This document shows positions 1 to 15,156 of a stretch of 64,000 nucleotides of DNA, one piece after another (positions within the stretch are counted from its first letter, which is position 1; every line of letters starts with the position of its first letter). The translations under genes and the position numbers were made by a program. Where the stretch lies: positions 685,283 through 749,282 of the forward strand of contig CAJNOI010000015.1 of assembly GCA_905250115.1 (NCBI GenBank). The letters run 5' to 3'. The DNA is from Adineta steineri. Taxonomy: Eukaryota > Rotifera > Eurotatoria > Adinetida > Adinetidae. The notes below the pieces were generated by a model. The model was not told the origin of the DNA, made no database searches, and saw only the letters and a program-made list of their open reading frames with translations.

Positions 1-3000
1 CGTTCACATAGTTATAATAGTCTTCGAAATAGTAGTTTTACAGTATCAAATACAGCAACAAATCATGGAATACGAAGAATGGCAGATGGAGTTCTTTGGA
101 AAGTTGTTACAGGTATATTGAAAAATTCAAAAAAATATTTCAAATCTTTTTTAATTGTATTTTATTCATAAAATAGAACCTCAATTTCAAAAAATATATG
201 AAGACAAAATGGAAAAACAAAATCATACAGATAATCCATCAGTGCATCAAAAATATAAATATGATATAATGATGTCATATACTCAGAATGATAGAGACAT
301 TGTTTATCGTATTCAACAATATCTATCAGATCATGGACTTCATATCTGGTTCGATCGAAGCCGTTATCAAAAGAAAGGTAAAATGATTTGATAGTATTCT
401 GATGTCCTTGAAAGTAAGAACATAAAATTGATATCTATAGCTCATTTTGATCAATTATAAGAAGAAAAGTGATACATTAATTATTTCTATTTTAGGAATG
501 GAAAATATAGCTGAGATAATAGAAAATTCTGCATTTGTTATTATCTGTATGTCGGATTCGTATAAAAGATGTAATCATTGTCGATCAGAAGCAGAATATG
601 CATTAAATACTCAACGATCTCTTGTTTCCTTAATTTTACGTCCTGGATTCAAACCGGATGATTGGTTAATCACACTTATAAATAATAGTACATATGTTGA
701 CTTCGGAACATCTGATTTCAAATCGGCAGCTAAACTACTCTTCAAAGAAATTAAAAATCGACAACATAAAAATAAAACATCAGATACTAAATCAAAAGTA
801 TCGACGTCGAATGACATTTCCCGCAATAAGTCTAATCATATATCAGCTTTTGAAAAACCATCTGCGCCCAATAGAATGTCCAGATCACAAAGAATTCATA
901 ATTCCGATGCATCTTCTTACCTACCACCTACTGTTAGTAAACAACAACGCCACCGTCAACAACAACAACAACAACAACATCAACTATTACGACGTCCTGT
1001 TTCAAGATCACCTACACCTGGTTCTATGTCTACTGGTGGATCACTTGATATTGGTGAGCCACTACATGGAAAGGCACCCATATATTCTGTTCCAAGATCG
1101 TCAACGCTTGGATCTTTTGGTACTTTTACGTCTGGTATGTTTGATAAAGATCAACAACAAGCATCATTACGCTCTCTCTCAAGATCACCAACATCTGGTT
1201 CAAATCCGTCTGATGCATCATCTGGCGTTAATAAACAGCAACGTTTAGAAGCACCATATTTTTCTGTTTCTAGATCATCAACGCTTGGATCTATTCCTTC
1301 TCTTACATCTGGTGCTTTTGATAAAGATCAACAAGCAGCTTCAATAGGTTCTATGTCAGTATCACCAATGCCTGCTCCTACCCCTGTTACTGCCACTACT
1401 ACTGTTGTTCACAGCCAGCAACATTCAGAGGCACCAGCAAATTCTATCTCAAGATCATCAACGCCTGGATCTGCCACATCTGGTGCCCGTAATAAAGACC
1501 AAAACAAGACACCAACACGTTCTACCTCAAAATCTCCAGCACCACCTCCCACTTGCACTCCAACGATGCCTCTATTAAGCAATGAAGAATATCAGCAACA
1601 ACACATAACAGTACGTTCTATGTCAACATCACCAACGGCTAGTTTTAATCCTTCGTATCGATCTCTTGCTGGTGAGATAGTGCAACAACAAACACCCGTA
1701 TATCCATCACCAATACCAGTGACACCTGATGTGAACACAATTATTAATAATACTATCAGCGATAACCAGCAGCAACAAGGACAGCAACAGCAACAACAAA
1801 CAAATCTACCGTCTACTTCGCAAACTGCCAATCCTGTGTCTGGTTCTTTTGCTACACCTTTTAGTTATGATCAGCAAACAACACAAGAATCGGGATATTC
1901 TACTCAACAGCAGCCACTAGTAACATCGAACTCTAAGACGAACACAAATATGAATAAACCACAACAACAACAACAACAACAACAACAGAGAGGAAGATCG
2001 ACACTTTCAAGATCATCAACTGCAAGTACTATTTCTTCCGATGTATCCATTAATATCGATAAACACCAACAACAACCAATACAAACCAATTCACATTCTT
2101 CAGCGACTAATGTTATATCTTCTGCAACACCTACTACTGTCGTTCAGCAGCAGCAGCAGCAGCAACAACAACAACAACAGCAATCACAACAATCCGTATT
2201 GTATCCTACTACATATCCGTTAACCATTGGTACTGCTTTTTCTTCAACATCTGTTATTGGTGACAAACAAGAGCAACCAACACCAACACCAGTTATTTCA
2301 TCTGCACGTTCGTCGACATCTGAATCATTTTCTGCTGATCTATCTACAGATATGAGTAAACAGCAACAACAGCAAATTATAACTAATCCTGTTTTACTAC
2401 CACCCGCCAATAATAACATTATGCCAACAGTTATATCTACCAACTTCGATAAACAACCACTAATGCAACAAAATCAACATATATCAGTCCATTCTGCTTT
2501 TCAATCAACTATAAATGATAGTGTTCCAATAACTGCATGGAATCTAAACGATATGCATCGACCACAAACACAAATGCGTTCTGGTACACAACCACCACCA
2601 ACACCTAATATTGTTCCTGCTTTTACATCTGTTTTCATTAATAAACAACCACATCAATCACCCATACATCCTTCTCAACAACCGTTAACAATTAGTAATA
2701 TGCCTTCTAGTGCATTTAGTCCTAATGATATACAACGACAACAACCACAAGGACTTCCTCTTTCAAGATCATCAACATATAATTTTATTCCTTCTCCTGG
2801 ATCTATTGCCACGGATGACCATTCACACGGATATTTTTTTCCACCATCATTCACAAACAATATGACGCCTACGGATACATCTATGAGTTTCGATGATCAA
2901 CAATCCCAACAAATGTTAACGCATTCTAATTTACAAGCATTTAATAATAATCTTGGTCATTCCAATACATCTGTTTTCGTCGATAAACGCCCTTATCAAA

Positions 3001-4304
3001 CAGCAGCACATCCTGATTCACAAACAGCAGCCAAAGCTTCTATTGCTTTTACTGAGCTCAATGCCAATGATAAACAGAGGCAACAATCACAAATGCTTCC
3101 TCTTTCACGATCAGCAACATATGATGCTTCACCCACCCCCATGCATAGACAACCACAACAAACTCAACAAGTTCTTATGTCTCAATCATTTACTAACAGT
3201 ACGATTCCTCCAGCACCACTAGTTAATAATAATGATCCCTCTCGAGAACCATCAATACGTCTTATTATACGACCAGTAATGACTGGTCCTACATCAGCTG
3301 GTACATCTAATGCTCCTGATCAACCACTACAACAAAAACCACCAAAGCCACCCTCTGGACAATTTGTAAAATTTAGCGCTGATAAGAATATGCAACAATT
3401 AGGATCGGCACATCTCAATTTAGGATTATCAACACTTGATACTATTCCTACTAAGATACCAAGTAATAACCATAAAGATCAAGAACAATCTTTATTATTA
3501 TATTCGAAATCAAAATCAACTACATCTCATGCTTTACCAGGTGCATCATCTGAAAATTCCGCACTTCCTGCGCCTACGCCAACGAATGGTCAGTACCAAT
3601 CACCCTTACCTGATGAATATGTGAATCGTAATACTGAAGATTCAAGATACCGTAGTCTTTCGATTGTTGCTTGGGGAAGCAGTGATGTACTCGATTTTCT
3701 GTGCGATTTAAATCTTTATCAGATGATGCCATTATGTGAATCGATGTCAGGTAAAGCTTTAACTCGACTTTTTCGAATGTGTCAAGCAAAACCTAGTCGT
3801 CTTTACGATCAATTAAATGATGAACTACGTGTCCGTTTTAGTGGTTTAACTTTACCAATGGCTGTTTATACAGAATTTCTAATTGAAATGGATGGTATAG
3901 TTGGTCCAGCACCTGATTCAATTCTCTCAATATCTCCTACGAGACCAAATATAGTAGAACGTGTCATATTGACACCACGTACTCTTCAACAACACTCACA
4001 AAGATCACAGTCAAGTTCTCCAGCTACAACAGAATCGCCAAACACATATAATGAATTGAGCTGTTTAACACCCGTCGAAAATAATAATCCATCAAAAGCT
4101 CCAACTCCTCAACAAACACGTATTATTGAACGAGCAGTTTTCCGACCAGCATCAGCTGTTGGACGACCGTATGATTTTATTGTAGAATCTGTTGAAGAAT
4201 CAACTGATTTAATGCAACAAGTAGAACTTTATGGATCGGAATTACTTGGATTTGGTGATAACACTCAACAACAACAACATGAAAATACAAAGAATTTTAA
4301 CTAA
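1..4304 (+). CDS. TIR / poly-glutamine / SAM-like domain protein, 5' partial
   Basis: Exons <1-112, 177-377 and 496-4304 join in frame (phase 1 at both junctions). The gene enters the window already open, so its N-terminus is missing. A TIR domain spans the second and third exons: YDIMMSYTQNDRD begins it and the segment FVIICMSDSYKRC follows. A conserved Glu in HCRSEAEYAL sits where SARM1-type TIR domains carry their catalytic NADase Glu (my alignment by eye). About 950 residues of Ser/Thr/Pro/Gln-rich low complexity with many CAA/CAG runs and repeated SRSST(L/P)GS-like units follow. Near 3655-3900 a folded segment (VAWGSSDVLDFLCDLNLYQMM) resembles a SAM domain. The order TIR-linker-SAM is the reverse of SARM1. 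It stops at TAA 4302-4304. Role inferred: immune or NAD-linked signalling scaffold. The TIR call is strong; the SAM call is moderate. Confidence 0.8.
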
Positions 4305-4532
4305 AAACTAATATATTAAATTCTTTTATTTTTGCTAATTGCACATTTTTTTAGAAAGATTAACTTTTCTATAGTTTGTTGAAAAAGTGTTTTAGCATTT
4401 TTTCTCGTATATACTTCAATAAATGAATAAAACAATTTTCTTCTATATAAAAAGAAACAATTATTAATGATTTTTAATTTTATTATAAAAAAAAGATTTT
4501 TTTTTTACAAAAGAATAAATAAATAATATAAA

Positions 4533-6019
4533 TTATTTGAGAACCTTAGTTACAGTTTCGAATCCACATTGTCTTAAATATTCTTTCAATCGAGTCGTTG
4601 TAGCCATTGTAGATTCTTGATCACGCCATAGTTCAAGTAGTTCATAGATCTAAATATTTTTTTTTCGAATATTGTTAACTTTTTTTTTTATATAAAAATA
4701 AATGACAAAATACTAACGGTTGCTGCGTCATTATATTTATTTTGTACTTTATATGCTTCAATATCATATTCAAGAAAGCCAAGTGCAAGTGCTAATTTCC
4801 TCCAATTTTTTTTTGCTAGTTGAACTGCTATCTGTTTTGTTTGATCATCATTTACAAGATTAATACCAACATCGTCAGCTGTATCGTGATCGTGTGTACT
4901 AATTGGTGGTAATGGAAGCCCTGGTAATTTATCTATTTCTTCAAGTACATCTGGCGGAATTATATGAAATTCTAAAATATCTTCAAGTTCTTCACGTGAT
5001 ATAAATTTTAAAACACCATCTACAAATTCTTGTTGATTTAGTCGACCTGTTTCAACTGTTCCTAAATCTCGCATAATTTCTTCTGATAACTCTTTAACTT
5101 GAGTCTATATTTAATTAAATGAAGAAAAAAAAGAATATTTCATTTAGTAAATAAACAAATTACATACACTATTCTTATTTGGATACATGTGTTTTAATAG
5201 TTTAGCTAGGAAGACAGCATTGATAGGATCACCATTATTGAGATATAAAAATATAGCTTCTAATTTTCTGTGCAGTTTTACTTCATCAAACCATTTCATA
5301 ACAGATATAAAATAACCAAATGAAATAGCACTATCATCCGTTTTTAAACGTGGAAAATGATTTAAAAGCTAAATATAAAACAAAAGATTTTTCTTAGATA
5401 ATGTTAGGATGACTGAAATTAAAAAGTGACATAGACATCGGACTTATCATCAATGAAGTCTTATTCTGAAACTGAATTAATTTGAATTAAATTATTTCGC
5501 TCTTGTCAATGACAGAGGACAAGAATAATAAAAAATAATTCATTTTGATTTTAATAGATATAGCAATAACTATATAAAGTTGACAGAAAGGGAACCGGTT
5601 CCGTTTCCATCGCTGAAATTAAAAATTAATATCCTGTATGATCATTATTACATTTCAGATTCGATTGAAAGAATACAAGCTGATAGAGTGAGTTAATAAT
5701 AAGAAGAATCCTTTTTCGTTCAAATCAATTATAATCATTTTATAGAACTGAATAAAAAGTTCTCATGATTTTTCAGACTCACATTTTTAACAAAAACATC
5801 ATTTCCGAGTTCTTCCGGTAATGCATCGGTGTCTGGCTGCAGAGTTGCTTTATTATTCGATCCAGTTAAATTTCTAAATCGATTCCATAACCGTTCAACT
5901 TCAACTGCTGATAAATCACTAGCATCTGCATGACTCGTCAACCATTCAGCACGATTTGGTGTTATATTACCTAACTCATCAATTTTCTCAACTGGAATAT
6001 TATTTAAAGCGGCTCCCAT
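4533..6019 (-). CDS. Calcineurin-B-like EF-hand protein with C-terminal Death domain
   Basis: Four exons on the minus strand: 6019-5783, 5368-5168, 5104-4718 and 4649-4533, all joining in phase 0, giving about 313 residues. It starts MGAALNNIP at 6019. The first two thirds resemble calcineurin-B/CHP-type EF-hand proteins (SAVEVERLWNRFRNLTG near residue 37, and later RLNQQEFVDGVLKFIS), but canonical DxDxDG calcium loops are not obvious. From about residue 220 (VNDDQTKQIAVQLAKKNWRK) to the end (RLKEYLRQCGFETVTKVLK) it looks like a Death domain. The first intron (5369-5782, 414 nt) is several times the local norm and holds a perfect 12-bp palindrome at 5591-5602. It is divergent from STT3A, with 446 bp between start codons. 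The EF-hand part could be degenerate. Confidence 0.62.
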
Positions 6020-6465
6020 TAATTATTTCGTTTATTAATTGTTTATACGCATAAATCGATTTCAGCCATTATCATTACATTAATAAGTCACTGTTCAGTA
6101 ATAGACTCTATTAAAATTTAATTTTTTAGATAGATTTTTAAAAAATATATTTTTAATTATAATATTCAATGGATAATATTTTAATTTTTAATGCAATAAT
6201 AAAATAGAGGGAGACACCATTCATACAGTGTACACGTCATTGCATTTAATCTCCATCTAATGCTCGCCTTTCTGCTGTTGTCCACGTTAACATAAGGAAT
6301 AACGAATGAAAATATAGAGAACGAAAGGCAACAGTTGCGACCATTTACTTTTAGTCTTTATCAAAAGATTTGTACTAAGTAGATATTCATAGTGGAATAT
6401 TTATATTAAATAAATCAAATATATATATATATTTTTAATTTATTTTCTTTACTTTTTTTAGAGCA
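6020..6465. promoter_or_regulatory. Divergent intergenic region, EF-hand/Death gene and STT3A
   Basis: 446 bases between two start codons on opposite strands, so it should hold both promoters. A pyrimidine tract ending in AG at 6460-6461 lies five bases before the STT3A ATG and looks like a splice acceptor for a 5'UTR intron or trans-spliced leader. No other clear element is seen. Confidence 0.4.
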
Positions 6466-9180
<2,715 letters not shown>

Positions 9181-10987
9181 ATATTTGTTGGTTAAAAAGC
9201 CGATTTCATTGAATAAACTTATTTATATTCTTTTCATTGTTTTGCTTGGACTCTTTTATTATTGTTGCGGTTTTTTTTTGTTTTCTTCTTCAATAAAACC
9301 ATTCGTAGTTTATTCTTTTGATTTAAAGTTTTCGTTTTTTCTGTCTTCTTCATATTTGTTATATCTATACTATTAAAAAGAAATCAGAATGAGATAATAA
9401 AATTAAACATTATTTTGTTCTTCTTCAAATCATTGCCAAATAAATCAACTCAACACTGATAGCGTTCTCTAATCCTTTAAGCACGGAGATCATATATTTC
9501 ATAGAGCAAACGTATAGGATGGAAATTTTTTCAAAGACCTTTGGAGTTATTTTCAACGCATATTTCTATTCTACTGCAGACATAATTTAGTTACTCGATT
9601 AATAGCTATCATAATCAGCCACTCTTATTTTGAAGGTTATAATAGAATATTATTTATTCGTCTACTTTTTTATAATAAAGATGGCATTTCAAAACTAATC
9701 AGATATAATATTGGACTGACTATATTTACAGCTAGGAACTTTATACGTTTATTTATCATGTTGATATATCAAAAATTAGTAATAAGTTAAAAAGACTGAA
9801 TTTTTCGATTTTATATATCATGTCTTGCATTAAAATAATCGTATTACTATTATATCATTGTAAACAAAGTGTAATCAAAATAGTGTTACTCAAGAGACAT
9901 TTTATCGTATTAAGATTGTATTAAATATTAGATGAAAGATTGCATAGTTATTACAAGAAAAGAAACATTTTTTCTGCATAAAATATAAGTAACACTTTTG
10001 AATTTCCAAAATTAGCTAGTAAATACCATTTAGTGAGAAACGTATTACATATTCATAACCGGACGATATAATAACATATCATTTTGAAAAGTTCGAGAAA
10101 TCTGAGTAAAGAATACGAAAATAATTAACTTGTCATGTTTTTACTTTGAACTGTTAGTAAATTGTTAAACATATCGATTAACTCCTGAACTAATAATTGA
10201 CAAAAATGATTCATAATGATCATTTATTTATATATGCCATAAACAAAACGTGATAATATCGATGATTAAATATTGTTAGTTTCAGTTATATACTTTTATT
10301 AAAATAGTGCGTTTTTTGAAACACATTTTGTGCACATTTAACATTCAAAATTCGAAATAAACAATTTTTTTTAATTTGCTGAAGTATTCTGCATTTTTAT
10401 GTCATTTTTGCTAAAAAATATTATTTTAAAAAACTCAACATTCAAGTATTATTTTTTTCTCAAACAAATCATAACCTTATAAATACAACTGCACATACAT
10501 AATAAATTTTTACACTTATACGTTTTTATTGCAGAGAAAAATAAAAGTATACTGATAACTTTTCTATACTTTTCTTTTTTGTCCTTGATAGTCATATACA
10601 ACCGTTTATTTACATTGATGTAAAATTATCAAGACTCAGACATATCATAACTATGATACGGTGCATGATTTTCATAAGGTTTTTCTTTCTTCGATGTTGT
10701 TTATGATGAGACGTGTATCGTTTTATGTCTGATTGGTAGATTTATCTGTATTTACCTAGTGAAATTTCTTTTCTATAAATAATTCAGTTTAAAATGTAAT
10801 TCAACTATTGATAATTGAGAAAAATTAAGTTATCTTTTATTTTAGTTTAACCAGACTATATATTTGTAAATATAATAAAAAAAATAATTAATAAAAATTA
10901 TAGACTTTTCGATCCAGCGATCAGTCAAAGTAAAAAAATTAAACAATAAGCCAGCTTAATAAATATGAAAAAACAAAAAATATTCTT
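9181..10987. other. Gene-free AT-rich stretch
   Basis: About 1.8 kb after STT3A. AATAAA-like signals near 9290 and 9395 could serve STT3A. I see no coding frame with matching splice sites, no RNA gene and no clear repeat. Confidence 0.5.
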
Positions 10988-11653
10988 TTAAAGATGGTAA
11001 TTTGTAGCAAAGCAGTACGTGTGTTTTGTATGTGTTTTAATCATTGATCCAGATTTATAATAGTATCGAATACCACGTGCAAATGTATCATAATCCATTG
11101 AACCTTTAGTTCTTCGTCTTTTAACTTGTTTCCAAAGATTAGCAGCATGAGCTGGTTTATGAATTTTAAATAAACCTTCATCTTTATTTAACCAAGATGC
11201 ATATGAATTATAACGTGAATTATCGACAAGTAAATGAAGAAATTCATATAATTTTGGTTGACGAATTTGACGTGAAGAAGCATCACGAACAAGCCATTCT
11301 TTCGGATTAAATTGTTCTTTATCATCATTATCCGAAGGGATTGGAGTGTTACTTCTTACAGATGATTGGGAATCATCGGATTCCATGGAAGTAAATATAT
11401 TTTCTGATACAATCATTTCGGCTGTTGGTATGTCTTCATTAATCAAATGTAAAAGTGACACATATTCATCATTAGTAAGATTTTCAACTGTTGTTAAATC
11501 GGTATAAATTCGATGAATGGTACTTTCCTCTAGTTCATTTTTATTAATTGCTAAATAATTCGAAGTATATAAATCATCAAGAAAGTCACATAGTGTTTCC
11601 ATTGAATCAACTGACACAGGTGGAGACGTTGTAGAGTATTGACTTGGAAGCAT
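10988..11653 (-). CDS. ETS-domain transcription factor, copy 1
   Basis: Intronless frame of 221 residues starting MLPSQYSTTSPP at 11653. The ETS winged helix occupies roughly residues 130-215. It begins QPKLYEFLHLLVDNSRYNS, continues WLNKDEGLFKIHKP, and contains the recognition helix MDYDTFARGIRYYYKSG with the paired Arg residues that contact GGA(A/T). The WLNK..G.FKI stretch recalls the SPDEF/ESE branch, but I cannot fix the subfamily. The first 120 residues are acidic and Ser-rich with no PNT domain, and could act as an activation region. A paralog lies 1.2 kb away in the same orientation (12828-13388), with the same domain order and no intron in either, so a local duplication is likely. 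Nuclear DNA-binding regulator; targets unknown. Confidence 0.88.
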   Translation of the reverse strand: MLPSQYSTTSPPVSVDSMETLCDFLDDLYTSNYLAINKNELEESTIHRIYTDLTTVENLTNDEYVSLLHLINEDIPTAEMIVSENIFTSMESDDSQSSVRSNTPIPSDNDDKEQFNPKEWLVRDASSRQIRQPKLYEFLHLLVDNSRYNSYASWLNKDEGLFKIHKPAHAANLWKQVKRRRTKGSMDYDTFARGIRYYYKSGSMIKTHTKHTYCFATNYHL

Positions 11654-12827
11654 TTTTGTTTCAATGAATAAAAAACAATAAATAAATAAATAAATATTAA
11701 CGATTATATAATTACATTTAGTTTATATAGATATAGAAACGATGTCATTCTAAATAATAAATATACATGTGTCATGGAAAAGTTGTGATTTTAGTAGTAT
11801 CAAAACGATTTAGGAGCAATAGGTGACGTGTAATGCCTCGAAAATATAAGATAGTTAAAGTATAAAATATGATAACACAAGGTAAAATGTGTGATATTTA
11901 TTATCATGAAAGTGAGTCAGTAGTTTACTACAAAAACTAAATATAATAATCATGTAAACAACATAAGCATACAAAAATAAAAGTACAATCGTAGTCATGA
12001 TAAGCAATTATATTTTGAATGTTAGTTGGAAAAAAATCCAACAGTCATGATTTTATTAATTGATGCATTACGTCAAGCAATATCGATACTTGAATAATTA
12101 GGAGAAAAAAATCGTTATGTATATGATCTATAAGAAATTATCATAAGAAATTAAATCAAAAGAATGAAAGGATATATTTCATTTCAAGTTGCTATACATA
12201 TACAAGGTAAAGAAATGTTTACTCAAAAATCAATATGGCTCCATAAATTGCATAAAAACTAGCTAGGAACTCCTTATAAATGAGATCTAGACATAAATGG
12301 TCTTTTTTATATTACTTTGTCTGGATTATGACTAAACAAGGTCATTTACTCTTATGTAATTATGTACATGATAACAGCGAAGAATTTGTCAGCTCGATCT
12401 TTTAAAAACATTAGTACAAGCAGATTTCTCGAATATGAATTTTGCAGAAGTTGTTCTTAACAATAAACTGTTTCGCTTCATACACAATTCTATTAAAAAA
12501 AATGTACCGATGGACCTATAGATCATCGTATTATTTTTACGGTTGCATCTTCACTCTAATTGTCTCATGTCATCTCGTCATATCTCCTAGGCATTCTCAA
12601 TGTATGATTTCTAGTCAGTCGAAACATACATCTTACGACTTAGAATAATTCAGTTTCTACTTGTATATCATCTATATCTTAAATTACGAAATTCTTTTTT
12701 TAAATTTATTCAAAATTCATGAGTATTATGTCAAATTATTAAGAAAAAAAGGGAATGATAAAAAAAAGTCGACCATCTGAGAAGATGACTATCAATAAAA
12801 GACGAAAAGAAATATATGATAATCATT
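11654..12827. other. Spacer between ETS copies; possible decayed coding relic
   Basis: 1.17 kb. Around 12040-12110 a frame reads NPTVMILLIDALRQAISILE and then a stop, LGEKNRYVYDL and then a stop, as a decayed coding sequence would. Pieces continue with stops to about 12650. I cannot name the family, and chance frames in AT-rich DNA remain possible. Confidence 0.2.
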
Positions 12828-13388
12828 TTATACGATACTATTTATAGGCTTTTTAAAACGAAATGTGTACTTTTTATATGTTTTAATCATTGCTCCAGTT
12901 TTATAATAATATCGAATTCCACGTGAAAATGTATCATAATCCATTTTTGCAGAGGTCTGTCTAGATTTAACTTTTATCCACAGTTCAGCTACTCGAGTAG
13001 GCTCGTGAATTTTAAATAAACCTTCATTTCTGTCTAACCAAGATATAAATGATGAATAACGTGAATCTTCTAAAAGTTTGTAAAGAAATTCATTTTGTCG
13101 AGGAGGTCGAACTCTTCCTGCAGTTGCATCATGTACAAACCATTCTTTTGCATCAAACGGTATTTCATTAAAATCATCATCTGATTGTTCTTGAATTTCA
13201 TCATTCGAATGTGTAAGTAATGGTAAAGATTGTTTTGTATCATTGTCAGAAATATCTTCATTTGAATTGTCACATTCATCATTTGAAGTAACTCGAGATG
13301 ATTGATCTTCATATATTTCAAATACTAGTGAAAATTCTTCTAGCTTTGGTAATATTGTATTTTTCTCTTCATGATGTTCATTCATCAT
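12828..13388 (-). CDS. ETS-domain transcription factor, copy 2
   Basis: Intronless frame of 186 residues starting MMNEHHEEKN at 13388. An acidic N-terminal half (many Asp/Glu/Ser) precedes an ETS domain from about residue 95: RQNEFLYKLLEDSRYSSF, then WLDRNEGLFKIHEP, then the DNA-recognition helix MDYDTFSRGIRYYYKTG. The lead-in FDAKEWFVHDATAGRVRPP parallels FNPKEWLVRDASSRQIRQP in copy 1, so the two share sequence beyond the ETS fold and are tandem duplicates. The C-terminus ends soon after the fold. The start is directly preceded by an upstream open frame (13388-13525) whose stop overlaps this ATG. Expected to be a nuclear DNA-binding protein; partners unknown. Confidence 0.86.
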   Translation of the reverse strand: MMNEHHEEKNTILPKLEEFSLVFEIYEDQSSRVTSNDECDNSNEDISDNDTKQSLPLLTHSNDEIQEQSDDDFNEIPFDAKEWFVHDATAGRVRPPRQNEFLYKLLEDSRYSSFISWLDRNEGLFKIHEPTRVAELWIKVKSRQTSAKMDYDTFSRGIRYYYKTGAMIKTYKKYTFRFKKPINSIV

Positions 13389-13525
13389 TATAGAATAATT
13401 TGTTTGTATAAATTCACTAAATGCTTTTGAGAAGGAATATCGAACACATTATTATTTATAGCATGCGATTCATTCTCTTTTTTCTTCTTATAAATTGTAG
13501 GTGGTTGTCTTTCTTTTAATATCAT
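13388..13525 (-). other. Upstream open frame abutting ETS copy 2
   Basis: A frame of 45 codons starts ATG at 13525 (MILKERQPPTIYKKKKENE) and ends TAA at 13390-13388, so stop and ETS start share one base (TAATG). It is in a different frame from ETS copy 2. It could be a regulatory uORF, a lost N-terminus or chance. Confidence 0.25.
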
Positions 13526-15156
13526 GCATTAGGAAAAAAAGACATGACTTATAACAGTGATTAAACTTTTGGGGAAATTTCATAAAGTACATAATATTCA
13601 ACTACTTCCTTTTTTTTCAACTCGAAAAATAAAATTGATATTTCATTATATGGAACAAATGATGGTGATTGATATTTTAGATATTTAAAATATTTATTTC
13701 TAATAGAGACACAAGAAAAGTAAATCGATTTTTTTTCCAAGTATCACTTGAAATATAATCAAAGTTATCAGATTTTTTTAATAGTCATATATGATTGCTT
13801 ATAGTGTATTTTGTTTTTAGACATGACATCATAGCAACGAATATATTAGTCAGATAAAATGATAACAGCTATTACAACCCTTATTGAAAGGAAATAGAAT
13901 GATTCAATTCAATTAATTATTCAAATTAATAATGACTCACACATACTTCCGTTATGTTTCGATTGAAAAAACTTGCAAATTTCCAAGCACAATATTATTA
14001 GTCAATATTCAGAATTTTTTCTATCGTTGACTTTTATTTATTCTCTTTAGAGCAAGTTCAACTGTCGGTTTTAATATGAAAGTATTTCTATTGTAGTAGA
14101 GTTAGAAAGAATTTAACATTAAAAATACTGATGTTCATTAATATGTTATTGGATAAGTAAAATATTTTAGCATTTAGATTATTGTACTGATGAACAAGTT
14201 TAAAAAAATGAAATTCGTCTATAATTCAATGATAAATTGATACCTATATGAACATATCACTCATCAAATTTCCATATCAACTTTAAATTCAGTTTAAGAA
14301 TTCTTTTACTTTATGGAGTTTTGAAACGTCAAATATAATAACTATACATATGTTCTTCTTATGAATAAATAACTATTTTTTAATTCAATACAATAATCAA
14401 TTGATTATTCTCTACAATTAGACGAAACAAATTATGATTAATAAAGTAGTTTGTATTATTTTAGCGAATAAAAACAGTTGTTTAAATATTAAAAATGCAC
14501 TTCCTATATTTTTCATCAGCAATTTTATGACGGTGATAAATTAATGTATTTGCCATGATTGTTTATTCATGTCGTTTTGTATGATTTTCAGAAGTACATG
14601 TCAAGAAAACATATGAGTAATATAAATAACAGTGACATTTGCTGCACTATTTTTATTTTAAAACAACCATTATAAAAACTTGTTTTGATTGAATTAGAAT
14701 ACTAGAATATTTTTAGTGATAGATTCTCAATCATTTTCTTCATGTCATATAGTTCAAATGAAAAACAAATTGTCAGTTATTTGACTGATTGTTTTACTTA
14801 ATTTTATCAATGAATATATCTGAAATTTTATTTACATTGATCGTTACGCGTTATTTTTCAAAAGAAGAAACAGTAAAAAAATTTTAAATGAATATGGCTG
14901 AAAGTAAACAGCGAACGTAAGGGAATGGGAAGCAAAAAACGTTGTTCCCACAGGACTCTAATCAAAGCATGGATTATTTTTCTTTACATAGAGTAATAAA
15001 AGAAGTAACCTACTTCATTATTGTATATCCAGCTACTAAATCATAAAAAACATCACTTGTCACTTAACTGTAATAACAAATATATAAAGGAATTTATATC
15101 CTTCGATAAAAGTTAATATCTTTATAGACTTCGTGGATTGTATTAAATCAAATTCT
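13526..15156. other. Gene-free AT-rich stretch
   Basis: 1.6 kb without a convincing gene, RNA gene or repeat. Short frames only. Confidence 0.45.

Noticed and set aside
1592..2443. Cys-rich minus-strand frames inside the first gene
   Set aside because: Antisense shadows of CAA/CAG glutamine repeats (TTG/TGC read as Leu/Cys).
4545..4560. Box-B-like TTCGAATCC, possible tRNA gene
   Set aside because: It lies inside the coding end of the EF-hand/Death gene, and no cloverleaf can be drawn around it. No tRNA gene was found elsewhere either.
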